Positions 8,289-16,912 are shown, counted from the first letter of the stretch. The stretch is 64,000 nucleotides of DNA from Breznakia pachnodae (GCF_030814225.1 NZ_JAUSUR010000001.1:1-64000), one strand, 5' to 3'. Notes: generated by a model from the sequence alone, not told the origin. Numbers and translations: made by a program.

Positions 8289-9080
8289 ATGATTGATGGA
8301 CATATGCATTTAGAATATGGACCTTTAGATAAAGAATATGTATTAGAGTTTATTGAAGAAGCCAAACGTAAAGGCTTAAGTGAAATACAAATTTTAGACC
8401 ATACCCACAGGTTTGTAGAGTTTAAACCAATTTATGAAAACTTACGTAAATATGAAGTTCAGGATAAATGGTTGGATGGAAAATTAAAGTTTTGTAATAG
8501 TTTAGACAAGTTTATTTCATTAATGGAAGAGATCAAAAAAATGGATACAGGTATTAGTGTAAAATATGGTTTAGAAGTGTGTTATGTACCAGAGTATGAA
8601 AAGTTTCTAAGAGAAACCCTTTCTAAGTACTCATTTGATTTTCTGGTAGGTGCTATTCATTCTGTAGATGGTGTTTTATATGATATGGCATTCTCCAAAG
8701 AATTACTTTGGGATAAATATGATGTAAACCATATTTATAAGCGTTATTATGATCTTGTGTTTGATTTAGTGAAAAGTAATTTATTCACGCAACTGGCACA
8801 TCCAGACACAATCAAGTTATTTAACTACTACCCTACTTACGATTTAAAACCAACCTATCATGAGTTAGCTGAATTATTGAATGAACATCATGTGAAAGCT
8901 GAAAACAATACTGGATGCTATTATCGTTATGACCACAAAGATATGGGATTATCTGATGAATTATTAGATATCTTATTAGAACATAAGGTTGAAATGATAA
9001 CTGCAAGTGATGCTCATAAACCAGAGCATGTTGGTAGTTACATCAAGGAAGTATACAGTAAAACATTTCCAGCACAATAG
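8289..9080 (+). CDS. PHP-domain phosphoesterase, histidinol-phosphatase type
   Basis: 263 residues. Metal-binding PHP motifs occur in order: DGHMHLEYG at 3-11, LDHTH near 38, GAIHS near 125, AHPD near 175 and SDAH near 240. The family hydrolyses phosphate monoesters using a trinuclear metal site; the closest named function is histidinol-phosphatase (HisJ/HisK type). No other histidine-biosynthesis gene is nearby, so the true substrate could be another sugar or amino-acid phosphate. It stands alone on the plus strand with its own promoter and a shared terminator. Confidence 0.8.
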   Translation: MIDGHMHLEYGPLDKEYVLEFIEEAKRKGLSEIQILDHTHRFVEFKPIYENLRKYEVQDKWLDGKLKFCNSLDKFISLMEEIKKMDTGISVKYGLEVCYVPEYEKFLRETLSKYSFDFLVGAIHSVDGVLYDMAFSKELLWDKYDVNHIYKRYYDLVFDLVKSNLFTQLAHPDTIKLFNYYPTYDLKPTYHELAELLNEHHVKAENNTGCYYRYDHKDMGLSDELLDILLEHKVEMITASDAHKPEHVGSYIKEVYSKTFPAQ

Positions 9081-9093
9081 ATATTATTACAAT

Positions 9094-9133
9094 AAGAGGT
9101 ACATACAGATATAAACCTGTACTACCTCTTTTT
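9094..9133. terminator. Bidirectional terminator between convergent genes
   Basis: Outer stem AAGAGGTA (9094-9101) with TACCTCTT (9123-9130), inner ACAG/CTGT, T-run on the plus side and a shorter A/T-rich tail on the minus side. It serves the PHP gene and the ABC exporter gene. Confidence 0.75.
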
Positions 9134-9154
9134 ATTATGATCATTATTATCTTT

Positions 9155-10855
9155 CTATACAGTAACAACATTGTATAGTGATTGAAGGTATCCTTTCTTA
9201 TCCATCAACTCATTGAATGTGCCACTTTCTTTAATTTGACCATTATGGAAGACTAGTACACAGTCATATTGACGAAGTAAATCTTCATTCAATTTATGAG
9301 TAATAATTACTTTTGTCAAATCCTGAATTGAAAGAATCGATTGTTCAATCCGAAATGCTGTCTGATTATCTAATGATGAAGTTCCTTCATCCATCAATAA
9401 GATTGGTGTGTTTCGAATCAAACTTCTAGCAATAGAAATTCTTTGTTTTTCTCCACCAGATAGTTTCACTCCATTCTCACCACATTTATAATCCGTTCCA
9501 CGTTCTTTGATTAGTTCATCTAATCCTGATTTTTTAATAGCTGCCTGCAATTCCTTTTCACTAAACTTTTGATACATTGTAATATTATTCATAATTGTAT
9601 CATCGAAGATAAATACATTTTGCTGTATAATCGATAGATGTCCATACAGACTGTCAACATCAATATCTTTTAATTCCTGATTATCAAAATGAATATTTCC
9701 ATTGTAGTTCTTATAGAACCCTTGTAGAAGCTGTAAGAATGTAGACTTACCAGACCCACTAGCACCTACAACAGCATAACTCTTTCCTTTTTCAAAGGTA
9801 AAATTAATAGAGTCTAATACATTTGTATCGGTATAACCAAATGATACATCTTCAAATGTTATTGTTTTATCAAATGATTCATATGGTACTAATTCAGTTT
9901 TATCTGTTGTTTCTTTCGATAATAAATCAGCACATTTCTCAATTAGTTTTTCTGCTGCCTTCTTGCTTGTACGCAATGGATTGATTTCCTGAATTGGTCC
10001 AACCAAGTAGTTCAATAACTGAACAAACGCAATAACAATACCTGGAGTAATCATTCCTTCAAAAACAAAGTATCCACCAATTCCAATGATTCCATAAAAC
10101 GTGATATGACTAGAAACACCTGAAACCATACGAATTACTGTTGCAACATTTCTCTTTTTTCTTTTTATCTTTTCCAAGTTTACATTCTTTTCAGCATAAT
10201 TATCATAAATTAAGGTTTCTGCCTTAAATCCTTTTACTACTGTAAATCCACTTAGAATATCTTTGAAGAATCCCATAAAACCACTGTTTTGTTTTGATTC
10301 TTCCAATTCCATATTAATTAACGTTTTCTTTAAGAAATTAGATGATAATACTAATAGTACACTAATTGCACAAACACATAGAAATAACTTCCAGTTTAAT
10401 AACAACATTGATACAATTGCACAGATCATTAATAGGTATTGTTTATATAACTTAATTCCTCCCTGCAAATAGTTTAGATCAATTGAATTCACATCATTGG
10501 TTAATGCAGATAAGTAATCGCTTGTAAGTTCATTTTGAAATGATGCTATATCCTTTTTTAGAATTCTTTCACAAACAAAGTTCTTATACTGTTTCACTGC
10601 ACGATAGCAAAACTTATTCATAAAGTAGTTTTCTATTCCTATTCCTGCAAGTATCAGGAATACACTCACAAAACACAACATAAATACATCATAAAATTTT
10701 GTAGCATCCTGCGTTAGTAATGCATCAAAGAAATCTTTGATGAAAAATGCAATACTGATGCTATAAGCTACTGTTAGTAGAGAACCAACAATCGCAAGAC
10801 ACAAATTAACTATATTTCCTTTATAAAACTGCTTCCTTAAATCTTTATATTTCAT
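9155..10855 (-). CDS. ABC exporter, fused membrane and ATPase domains
   Basis: 566 residues from the ATG nine bases after GGAG; an ATG three codons earlier abuts that site and is unlikely. The first ~300 residues hold about six membrane helices (type IV exporter fold). The C-terminal ATPase domain has Walker A GASGSGKST, signature LSGGEKQR, Walker B ILLMDEG and a switch histidine in IITHK, so it should be active. It would work as a homodimer or with another half-transporter, exporting a lipid, peptide or drug; no partner or substrate gene is adjacent. The DEG in Walker B (normally DEA/DEP) is a mild oddity. Confidence 0.85.
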   Translation of the reverse strand: MKYKDLRKQFYKGNIVNLCLAIVGSLLTVAYSISIAFFIKDFFDALLTQDATKFYDVFMLCFVSVFLILAGIGIENYFMNKFCYRAVKQYKNFVCERILKKDIASFQNELTSDYLSALTNDVNSIDLNYLQGGIKLYKQYLLMICAIVSMLLLNWKLFLCVCAISVLLVLSSNFLKKTLINMELEESKQNSGFMGFFKDILSGFTVVKGFKAETLIYDNYAEKNVNLEKIKRKKRNVATVIRMVSGVSSHITFYGIIGIGGYFVFEGMITPGIVIAFVQLLNYLVGPIQEINPLRTSKKAAEKLIEKCADLLSKETTDKTELVPYESFDKTITFEDVSFGYTDTNVLDSINFTFEKGKSYAVVGASGSGKSTFLQLLQGFYKNYNGNIHFDNQELKDIDVDSLYGHLSIIQQNVFIFDDTIMNNITMYQKFSEKELQAAIKKSGLDELIKERGTDYKCGENGVKLSGGEKQRISIARSLIRNTPILLMDEGTSSLDNQTAFRIEQSILSIQDLTKVIITHKLNEDLLRQYDCVLVFHNGQIKESGTFNELMDKKGYLQSLYNVVTV

Positions 10856-10890
10856 ATGTAACATCTCCTTTTAACCACATTATAGGTAAT

Positions 10891-10940
10891 AAAAAAGAGC
10901 AAGAAAACCGTATTTATGTAAGTGGTTTCTTTACTCTTTT
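10891..10940 (-). terminator. Terminator after the CDP-alcohol phosphatidyltransferase gene
   Basis: Long imperfect stem between 10893-10909 and 10924-10940 (CTCTTTT arm) followed by a T-run on the minus strand. It separates the phosphatidyltransferase unit from the ABC exporter. Confidence 0.7.
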
Positions 10941-10978
10941 AAGTGGTGAAAAACAGATTGTAAGATGTATATCACAAT

Positions 10979-11506
10979 TTACTGTTTAATAAAAATAGAC
11001 TTTCTGTCTTTGTTTAAATTTTCAGATGTGAAATTGATTAATAACTCTTCCACCCCTGAGATTGTAGCTATTTCTGCAATTATTGTAAATGTTATATTTA
11101 AGGATGTTAATTCGTAAAAAAATGGAAAACAAAAGATAATAAGTCCAGACAATTTATTTAGATATGTATGTAAGAACGATAATTGATGATAACGAATATA
11201 ACCAATGATAATTGAAGCGAAGCGAATTACCATGATTCCTACCAACCAGATAATCATCCATGATGCAAAGTCAATAACTGGTAGAAATACAACTAACATA
11301 ATACATATAAATACAAAGTCAGCAATGCTATCTAGTGTAGCACCTAGTTGAGATGTCATATTGAACTTCCTTGCGATAAAACCATCCAATATATCTGTAA
11401 GTCCACAAATACTGTAAACAATCATAAACCATAACTCAAATGGTTGTAGAAACAATAATACAAATGAAAGCAGTATTCTAGATACTGTAATTATATTGGC
11501 AATCAT
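10979..11506 (-). CDS. CDP-alcohol phosphatidyltransferase
   Basis: 175 residues, integral membrane protein with about five or six helices. The family signature D-x2-DG-x2-AR-x8-G-x3-D-x3-D is complete: Asp38, Asp41-Gly42, Ala45-Arg46, Gly55, Asp59, Asp63. These enzymes transfer a phosphatidyl group from CDP-diacylglycerol to an alcohol, most often glycerol-3-phosphate (PgsA) or a phospholipid (cardiolipin-type). At 175 residues it fits PgsA-like proteins, but specificity is open. It follows the chromate-transporter pair by 2 bp, so all three are probably on one transcript. Confidence 0.82.
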   Translation of the reverse strand: MIANIITVSRILLSFVLLFLQPFELWFMIVYSICGLTDILDGFIARKFNMTSQLGATLDSIADFVFICIMLVVFLPVIDFASWMIIWLVGIMVIRFASIIIGYIRYHQLSFLHTYLNKLSGLIIFCFPFFYELTSLNITFTIIAEIATISGVEELLINFTSENLNKDRKSIFIKQ

Positions 11507-11508
11507 AG

Positions 11509-12078
11509 CTATAACACATAATACATGGCATAGCCAACAACACCAGCAAGTACAGTCAGAAAGATTGGATTAATTTTAAACTTAATATGAGCAATTGCAC
11601 ATACCAGAAATGTAATAATTGAAAAAACTGCAGCTGAATTAAATGTTAACTCTGCGATTTCTCTTAGCGAAGATATATTAAAGAATACTCCTAATGCCAA
11701 TATAAAAGCAGCACTAGCTATTAAACCAACGGCTGAAGATTTCACAGACATTAAGAAATATTGCATCTTTTCATTATTCTTTAGTTTGTTTTCTACAAAA
11801 TGATACAGTGATACCAAAATAAATGATGGTATACAAACAGCCACAGTTGCAATAGTGGCACCCGCTACTCCAGATACAATATAACCAACATAGGTAGCTG
11901 CATTAATTGCAACTGGCCCTGGAATTAACATATCTAGTGCATTTAAATCAGCAAACTGATGTAGAGTTAAGCCTAACTTTAATGATTCATCCAGAATCAT
12001 CGTAAGCATTGCATACCCACCACCAAAACCTAAGATACCAATTTTAAAGAAAGCTATAAAAATATCTAATAAAATCAT
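11509..12078 (-). CDS. Chromate transporter family protein, half-size subunit B
   Basis: 189 residues with about five or six membrane helices; the N-terminal FKIGILGFGGGYAMLTMI is the ChrA-family signature. Full-length ChrA has two such halves fused. In many Bacillota they are separate genes expected to pair. The ATG overlaps the end of the upstream half by 4 bp (ATGA). Family members export chromate in some proteobacteria; in gut Bacillota the true substrate is unknown, so the name is by family only. Confidence 0.85.
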   Translation of the reverse strand: MILLDIFIAFFKIGILGFGGGYAMLTMILDESLKLGLTLHQFADLNALDMLIPGPVAINAATYVGYIVSGVAGATIATVAVCIPSFILVSLYHFVENKLKNNEKMQYFLMSVKSSAVGLIASAAFILALGVFFNISSLREIAELTFNSAAVFSIITFLVCAIAHIKFKINPIFLTVLAGVVGYAMYYVL

Positions 12079-12635
12079 GATGATGCCCCCTTCTTCTTCA
12101 ACATACTAAAGTAGAAGACACCAAAGATACCTGCACCAATAATTACATAAGGTGCCTGAATGTTTAGAATTGCAATCAACAAGAAACTCACAATCATCAA
12201 GATCCATGAATATGCTGATTTTAAATTATGTTGTCCCAGTGTAATTGCGGCTGCAAGAACAATTGCAACTGATGCAGCTCTCACTCCCATGAACGCCATT
12301 TGTAATGGCCCTTCTTGAGGAATGAATGCATATAGCATCGTAGCCAATAACATGAACACAAAAGCTGGCAGAACGCTTCCTAGGGCTGCACTAAGCATCC
12401 CCATAAACCCATTACACTTCTTCCCTACAAAGCATGCGCAGTTCAGTGCAATGATGCCTGGTAAGGTCTGTGACATAATCGCATCATCTAAAAACTCATC
12501 ACGTTTCATTAATTTATATTTATCTACAATATCTTTTTCAAGCAGCGGCAACATCGCCAATCCACCAGCAAAGGTGAAGGTACCTGCAATCAGAAATACT
12601 TTAAATAAGATCCAATTTATTTTACTTTTACTCAT
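12075..12635 (-). CDS. Chromate transporter family protein, half-size subunit A
   Basis: 186 residues, five or six membrane helices, with the matching signature FLIAGTFTFAGGLAMLPLL near the N-terminus. It is the first of the two-gene ChrA pair, with an AGGAGGATAT ribosome binding site. The two halves differ clearly in sequence, as expected for a heterodimer with opposite membrane orientation. The metallopeptidase gene lies 25 bp upstream on the same strand and may share the transcript. Confidence 0.85.
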   Translation of the reverse strand: MSKSKINWILFKVFLIAGTFTFAGGLAMLPLLEKDIVDKYKLMKRDEFLDDAIMSQTLPGIIALNCACFVGKKCNGFMGMLSAALGSVLPAFVFMLLATMLYAFIPQEGPLQMAFMGVRAASVAIVLAAAITLGQHNLKSAYSWILMIVSFLLIAILNIQAPYVIIGAGIFGVFYFSMLKKKGASS

Positions 12636-12660
12636 ATATCCTCCTATCTACACCACCTTA

Positions 12661-13359
12661 TTATACACCTAATGATAATTTCATACGCTCTTTATAATCA
12701 GGCATGTAATAAGAAACAATCTTATAGAATTGTTTCGAATGATTTGGTTGGATGAAATGAACCAATTCATGTAGTACAACATATTCTAAAAATTCATAAG
12801 CATAATGAATCATATTAATATTTAAAGTAATCGTATTTTGATTAGTTGCACAACTTCCCCATCTTGATTTCATCTTGCGATATTTAACAATCGGCATTGG
12901 CAATTGATAATCACTTAGTAGTGCTACATAACGTTCTACGACTTCAATAAAACGCTGTTCACATAACTGACGCAAATATTTATTAATTGTTTTATTACAT
13001 TCTTCACGGTCATGCTTATAGTACACAATCATCTCATTCTCATTGATTCGAAGTGAGTTCTGATTGGATTGCACGCATACAATCGATATCATCTGATCAA
13101 AGATATAAAACTCCTGTTGTTGCATACAATCAGTAAACACACGACTGTATCGCTTCATCTGTCTGCTTTGTTGTTTTAAAATCCAAGATAATTTTTCTTT
13201 AAGAAATGTATCTATTTTTGCTTGAGGTACATATGCATTTGCACTCACCAGAAGTGAGCCATCACTTTCTACCTTCAAGATAATATTTTTTATTTTTTTA
13301 ATATGCAACTTATAGGCAAATACATACCCATCAATTGCTATTCTTTTTTCTTCTATCAT
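12661..13359 (-). CDS. YgjP-like M48-related zinc metallopeptidase
   Basis: 232 residues. The zinc-binding motif HELVHF followed by QPNHSKQF near 190-205 gives the HExxH plus downstream His pattern of the YgjP/WLM metal-dependent hydrolase family (DUF45). KSRWGSC upstream is the other hallmark block. Cytoplasmic, no signal peptide. The cellular role of this family is not settled. It is divergent from the radical SAM gene, with a near-palindrome between them. Confidence 0.85.
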   Translation of the reverse strand: MIEEKRIAIDGYVFAYKLHIKKIKNIILKVESDGSLLVSANAYVPQAKIDTFLKEKLSWILKQQSRQMKRYSRVFTDCMQQQEFYIFDQMISIVCVQSNQNSLRINENEMIVYYKHDREECNKTINKYLRQLCEQRFIEVVERYVALLSDYQLPMPIVKYRKMKSRWGSCATNQNTITLNINMIHYAYEFLEYVVLHELVHFIQPNHSKQFYKIVSYYMPDYKERMKLSLGV

Positions 13360-13379
13360 TTTATCACTTACTATAGATT

Positions 13380-13401
13380 ATCATATTCTTCGAAGTATGA
13401 T
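13380..13401. promoter_or_regulatory. Near-palindrome in the divergent YgjP / radical SAM interval
   Basis: Perfect 6-bp arms ATCATA and TATGAT flank a centre containing TTCGAA, in a 54-bp divergent gap. The right arm overlaps a candidate -10 box TATGAT (13396-13401) only 12 bp before the plus-strand ATG. It could be an operator, or simply two promoter -10 boxes facing each other. Confidence 0.35.
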
Positions 13402-13413
13402 AAGATATACAAT

Positions 13414-14355
13414 ATGAAAAATCCATTTATTTATAGTAATGACAACAAAAGATATCATACTTGGAACTATTATCTGAAACAGAAATATCATTCCAAGGTT
13501 TTTAAAGTACCATTAAATGCCAACTTCAGTTGTCCTAATCGTGATGGAACCTGTGGTGTAGGTGGTTGTACATTCTGTACCAGTTTAGGTAGTGGTGATC
13601 AGGTACAAGAAATGTTTGAACCATTAGATATTCAATATGATGCAAACTTAAAGGTGATGAAAAACAAATGGCCTCAAGGAAAAGGGTTTGCCTACTTTCA
13701 GGCATATACAAATACGTATTGCTCATTAGAGACATTAAAAGAAACAATTGAACCATTTTTCTATAAAGAAGATGTATTGGGTTTATGTATTGCAACACGT
13801 GCAGACTGTTTAGAAGATGAAAAAATTGAATACCTTAATAAACTTGCGCAAGAGAAAGAAATATGGATAGAATTGGGATTACAATCTATTTATGATGAAA
13901 CAGCAGCACGAATCAATCGAGGCCATACCTATGCAACATTTGTTGATTGTGTAGAACGATTAAAAAACACAGATCTTAAAATCTGTGTTCATCTCATGAA
14001 CTCACTACCCAATGAAACTAAAGATATGATGATTACTTCCGCTAAAACGATTGGTCAATTACCAATTCACGCAGTAAAGATTCACATGCTTTATTTAATG
14101 GAAAACACAGTATTAGCAAAAGAATATCTGGAACATCCATTCCCTTTGCTCAGTAAAGAAGATTATATTGATGTTGTTGTAAGACAACTTGAATATTTAC
14201 CAAAAGAAATAATTATTCAGCGATTAACTGGAGATGGAGTCAAAGAACAACAGATTGAATCTTTTTGGATGTTGAATAAAACAGTAGTATTAAATGATAT
14301 AGATAAAGAAATGGTAAAACGTAACACATACCAAGGAAGAATGTTAGAAAAATAA
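13414..14355 (+). CDS. Radical SAM protein, YhcC/TIGR01212 family
   Basis: 313 residues from the ATG at 13414, chosen because MKNPFIYSNDNKRYHTWNYY matches the usual family start and everything upstream lies in the divergent promoter. The cluster region reads NFSCPNRDGTCGVGGCTFC, the family's radical-SAM cysteine pattern. Later blocks TRADCL, LGLQSI and VHLMNSLPNE are also typical. It reductively cleaves S-adenosylmethionine; the modified substrate is not firmly known. There is almost no Shine-Dalgarno sequence and the candidate -10 is very close, so the mRNA may have a very short leader. Confidence 0.85.
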   Translation: MKNPFIYSNDNKRYHTWNYYLKQKYHSKVFKVPLNANFSCPNRDGTCGVGGCTFCTSLGSGDQVQEMFEPLDIQYDANLKVMKNKWPQGKGFAYFQAYTNTYCSLETLKETIEPFFYKEDVLGLCIATRADCLEDEKIEYLNKLAQEKEIWIELGLQSIYDETAARINRGHTYATFVDCVERLKNTDLKICVHLMNSLPNETKDMMITSAKTIGQLPIHAVKIHMLYLMENTVLAKEYLEHPFPLLSKEDYIDVVVRQLEYLPKEIIIQRLTGDGVKEQQIESFWMLNKTVVLNDIDKEMVKRNTYQGRMLEK

Positions 14356-14356
14356 G

Positions 14357-14378
14357 AGCCAATGCGATTGCATTGGCT
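14357..14378. terminator. Bidirectional terminator, radical SAM and Nudix genes
   Basis: Perfect 9-bp stem AGCCAATGC (14357-14365) / GCATTGGCT (14370-14378) with a GATT loop, overlapping the last base of the Nudix stop codon. U-rich sequence follows on both strands. Confidence 0.8.
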
Positions 14379-14890
14379 TATCTATTTTCAATATAAAATT
14401 TTAGTGCCATTAAATCTCTTCGCTGCACTAACTCATTTGCAGTGCGCTTACTGTAAGTATTCAGCTTTTCAATTGCTTCCTCTTCGCTGTAAGCTTCCGT
14501 CCCCTGCATCAATGTTTCTTCTTCAACACTGCGATTTTCTCCACCAACATAATCTTTCAATCGAATAACAAAATAAGTAGATATTGTTTCTCTATTTAAT
14601 ACATTATAGTGATCAACAATATATCCTAATTCCCTTTCAATTGTACAGCTATAACCAATTTCTTCACGAACTTCTCTGATAACTGCTTCTTCTAAACTTT
14701 CCTCATTCTCAACACCACCACCAATTGTCTCTAGATGATCTCTCATACCTAAAGCATCTGTACCCTTAATTCGCAGAAAAACTAATTCATTGTTTTCGTT
14801 ATACGCTATGCAACGCACCGTCCAACGTTTTGTGTAAGGTTCTCTTGTTCTCTTCCTAAATACTCGATCCTCTAATATAGCAATTAGCAT
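14378..14890 (-). CDS. Nudix hydrolase
   Basis: 170 residues. The Nudix box GGGVENEESLEEAVIREVRE followed by EIGY sits near residues 70-95 with the catalytic REVREE intact. The family hydrolyses nucleoside diphosphates linked to another moiety; substrate cannot be read from sequence. It starts after AAGGAG with 8-bp spacing. The 5' leader carries a strong promoter, a cre-like site and a switch-like terminator, so expression is probably regulated by transcript attenuation, which may point to its substrate. Confidence 0.85.
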   Translation of the reverse strand: MLIAILEDRVFRKRTREPYTKRWTVRCIAYNENNELVFLRIKGTDALGMRDHLETIGGGVENEESLEEAVIREVREEIGYSCTIERELGYIVDHYNVLNRETISTYFVIRLKDYVGGENRSVEEETLMQGTEAYSEEEAIEKLNTYSKRTANELVQRRDLMALKFYIENR

Positions 14891-14923
14891 AAGTGTTTCT
14901 CCTTTTCTCGATTAAATTAAAAT

Positions 14924-15043
14924 AAGAGACATTCGCATGCCTCTTAATCGATCTTTCGTAACTAATCTGGGGAGAAACTAATCATTTCTCTATGGGTGGG
15001 GAAGAAAAACGACTAGGCGACTAATCACGAGGCATCACTACCT
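14924..15043 (-). promoter_or_regulatory. Candidate riboswitch-type leader of the Nudix gene
   Basis: Minus-strand RNA of about 120 nt. Its 5' segment ATGCCTC (15029-15035) can pair perfectly with GAGGCAT (14937-14943), and that same GAGGCAT is the 5' arm of a terminator (ATGCCTCTT 14937-14945 with AAGAGACAT 14924-14932, then ATTTTAATTT). The two structures exclude each other, which is riboswitch logic: closing the outer P1 helix would block termination. Inside is GAGAAA/TTTCTC with repeated GATTAG elements. I do not recognise the class. Confidence 0.5.
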
Positions 15044-15049
15044 AATAAA

Positions 15050-15077
15050 ATGATACCAAATTTTAAAAATAAGTCAA
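15050..15077 (-). promoter_or_regulatory. Promoter of the Nudix leader
   Basis: TTGACT (15072-15077), 16-bp spacer, TATCAT (15050-15055) on the minus strand; predicted start about 15043. Confidence 0.65.
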
Positions 15078-15090
15078 TAAAGCGCTTACA
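15077..15090 (-). promoter_or_regulatory. cre-like catabolite-repression site
   Basis: Minus strand TGTAAGCGCTTTAT matches 12 of 14 positions of the CcpA consensus TGWAANCGNTNNCA; the last two differ. It abuts the -35 box, where CcpA could affect transcription. Confidence 0.4.
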
Positions 15091-15167
15091 TTTTGAGCCT
15101 AATTTATGAAATTTTCTTTATTTTTTGTCATTTTATTACGTTTTTTATACTATTTTTATTATATTTT

Positions 15168-15929
15168 TTATTTGATTTCTATATCATTTAATGACTGAAC
15201 TGTCTTTGTAGGATGAACATTTAGACGTTCAATGTCTTTTTCAGTGTGTACTCCACTTGTTACAAATATGGTTTCTACACCAAAATCTACACCTAATTTG
15301 ATTTCAGTTTCTAAGTTATCCCCTACTAGAATAGCATCATCTTTTGAGATATTTGCATATGCCAATACTTCATCCAAGATTGGTTTATGTGGTTTTCCTA
15401 TCTGCGCACTCTTCTGTCCTGTAGCATATTCAAACAATGCAACAACACTTCCGTTCCCTACATTAAATCCATCATCTTTTGCCAACAAACGATCTCCATT
15501 GGTACCAATTAACTTTGCGCCATTTAATAGATGGGTTAACGCTTTGGAATACTTCTCATAAGTTCCTTCTTTATCCAATCCAACAAAGACAAAATCTACA
15601 TCTTTATCCGTAATAGTAAATCCATTGTTTATAAGAGCTTCTTCTAACCCATCTACTCCGATATAATATGCATTTCGCTTATCACTAGTTTTGGCGATAT
15701 ACGAAGCTGCAGCCATACTAGAAGTGAAGAAATCTTCTTTCTTTAATCCTTTGAATCCAATATTCTCCATATGTTGAACATTTTGGATTCCCGTACGTGT
15801 TGCATTGTTCGTTAAAAAGATATAGTTATCACCATTCTTCTTTATACGCTCTAAAAATTCAATTGCACCTTCAATAATCGTGCTTCCTTTATACATTGTT
15901 CCATCTAAATCAATTAAATATGTTTTCAT
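15168..15929 (-). CDS. HAD-superfamily IIA sugar phosphatase (NagD-like)
   Basis: 253 residues from the ATG preceded by AGAGAGA; a longer reading starting 10 codons upstream has no better site. Motif I is DLDGT (Asp7, Asp9), motif II FLTNNAT, and motif IV GDNLETEIKLG, the signature of the IIA subfamily (NagD, 4-nitrophenylphosphatase, phosphoglycolate phosphatase type). It dephosphorylates small sugar or nucleotide phosphates in the cytoplasm. A single-gene unit with no clear terminator; the A/T-rich region downstream (15100-15167) holds nothing I can identify. Confidence 0.87.
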   Translation of the reverse strand: MKTYLIDLDGTMYKGSTIIEGAIEFLERIKKNGDNYIFLTNNATRTGIQNVQHMENIGFKGLKKEDFFTSSMAAASYIAKTSDKRNAYYIGVDGLEEALINNGFTITDKDVDFVFVGLDKEGTYEKYSKALTHLLNGAKLIGTNGDRLLAKDDGFNVGNGSVVALFEYATGQKSAQIGKPHKPILDEVLAYANISKDDAILVGDNLETEIKLGVDFGVETIFVTSGVHTEKDIERLNVHPTKTVQSLNDIEIK

Positions 15930-16001
15930 ATAAGTCTCTCTTTCACTCCAAATAATCATAACATAAAAAGGATTTTCTGTTAACCAAGGTAATGTATAGA
16001 T

Positions 16002-16385
16002 ATGACAACTTTAAATATTTTAATTTTTATGATTTTACTTTGCGCATCGATACAAGACTTAATCTCCTATATGGTGTATGATTGTTTCTTTGTAGCACTT
16101 TATTTGTTACTTCTACTTCACAATGAAATTACATTTGAACTAGTAAGTATTACCTTATTATTTATTCTTTTATTTAGCCTGTTCTACATCAAAAATATGA
16201 TTGGAGGTGCTGATATTAAACTTTATATCTTTATTCTTTTATTTTATGGTTTCACATTCTTTACGTATACACTAATCCTTTCAAATATTTTGGGCTGTAT
16301 CTTCTGTATCTTTGCCAAGAAAAAAAGAATCCCATTTGTGCCATTTATAGCACTTGGGATTCTTCTAAGTTATTGTTTAATTTAG
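16002..16385 (+). CDS. Small A24-type prepilin peptidase
   Basis: 127 residues, almost entirely membrane helices (about four). The two catalytic aspartates of type IV prepilin peptidases are placed correctly: Asp19 in SIQDLISY and Asp71 in IGGADIKL (the GxxDxK motif). The closing PFVPFIALG block is also typical. It lacks the N-methylation domain of PilD, like the short archaeal-style or CpaA forms. Expected role is trimming type IV pilin-like signal peptides at the membrane. No pilin or secretion gene is in the window, so its substrates are elsewhere. It converges on fthC with a 4-bp overlap. Confidence 0.75.
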   Translation: MTTLNILIFMILLCASIQDLISYMVYDCFFVALYLLLLLHNEITFELVSITLLFILLFSLFYIKNMIGGADIKLYIFILLFYGFTFFTYTLILSNILGCIFCIFAKKKRIPFVPFIALGILLSYCLI

Positions 16386-16912
16386 CGATGATAAACTTTC
16401 TTTTCGCTAATAATGTAATCCAAACGGATATCAAAATCTTCAACTGGAACTTCATCCAATTTCTGAACTTCAAAGGCAACCCCAATTTTAATTGCTTTGG
16501 TTTTTGCCAGGTAGCGATCAAAATATCCTCCACCTTGTCCGATTCGATTTAGTTTTTCATCAAACCCTACTAAAGGTACAATGATTACTTCCAAATTCTT
16601 TGGTTCTATATGATAATCTGAGGAAGGTTCTAGAATACCGTACTTTCCTTCTTGTACATCATTTAAAGATTCAATTTCATAGAACTCCATATCTTCTTTA
16701 TTGACTACAACTGGCGCAAAAAAACTACGATCCATCGCTAACAGTGCGGTTACATCAACTTCACCAGACATTGGGATATAGATACCAATGTTCTCATACT
16801 TGGAAACTAGTGGAATCAATTTATCAACTACATCATGTGAATAATTCATTAACTCTAACGTTGTTAGATTTTCTCTGCGTTCTTTACATACCTTTCTCAG
16901 TTCATTTTTCAT
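16382..16912 (-). CDS. fthC: 5-formyltetrahydrofolate cyclo-ligase
   Basis: 176 residues, normal size. N-terminal basic ATP-binding block (RKVCKERRENL) and the C-terminal motif GQGGGYFDRYLA near 125-137 are diagnostic. It converts 5-formyl-THF to 5,10-methenyl-THF using ATP, recycling folate. It begins 5 bp after sufB on the same strand, so it is probably the last gene of the suf transcript. Confidence 0.92.
   Translation of the reverse strand: MKNELRKVCKERRENLTTLELMNYSHDVVDKLIPLVSKYENIGIYIPMSGEVDVTALLAMDRSFFAPVVVNKEDMEFYEIESLNDVQEGKYGILEPSSDYHIEPKNLEVIIVPLVGFDEKLNRIGQGGGYFDRYLAKTKAIKIGVAFEVQKLDEVPVEDFDIRLDYIISEKKVYHR

Noticed and set aside
14924..15043. ykkC-family riboswitch, suggested by the downstream Nudix gene
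   Set aside because: The conserved ykkC core elements are not present on the minus strand in the right order, so I leave the class unassigned.
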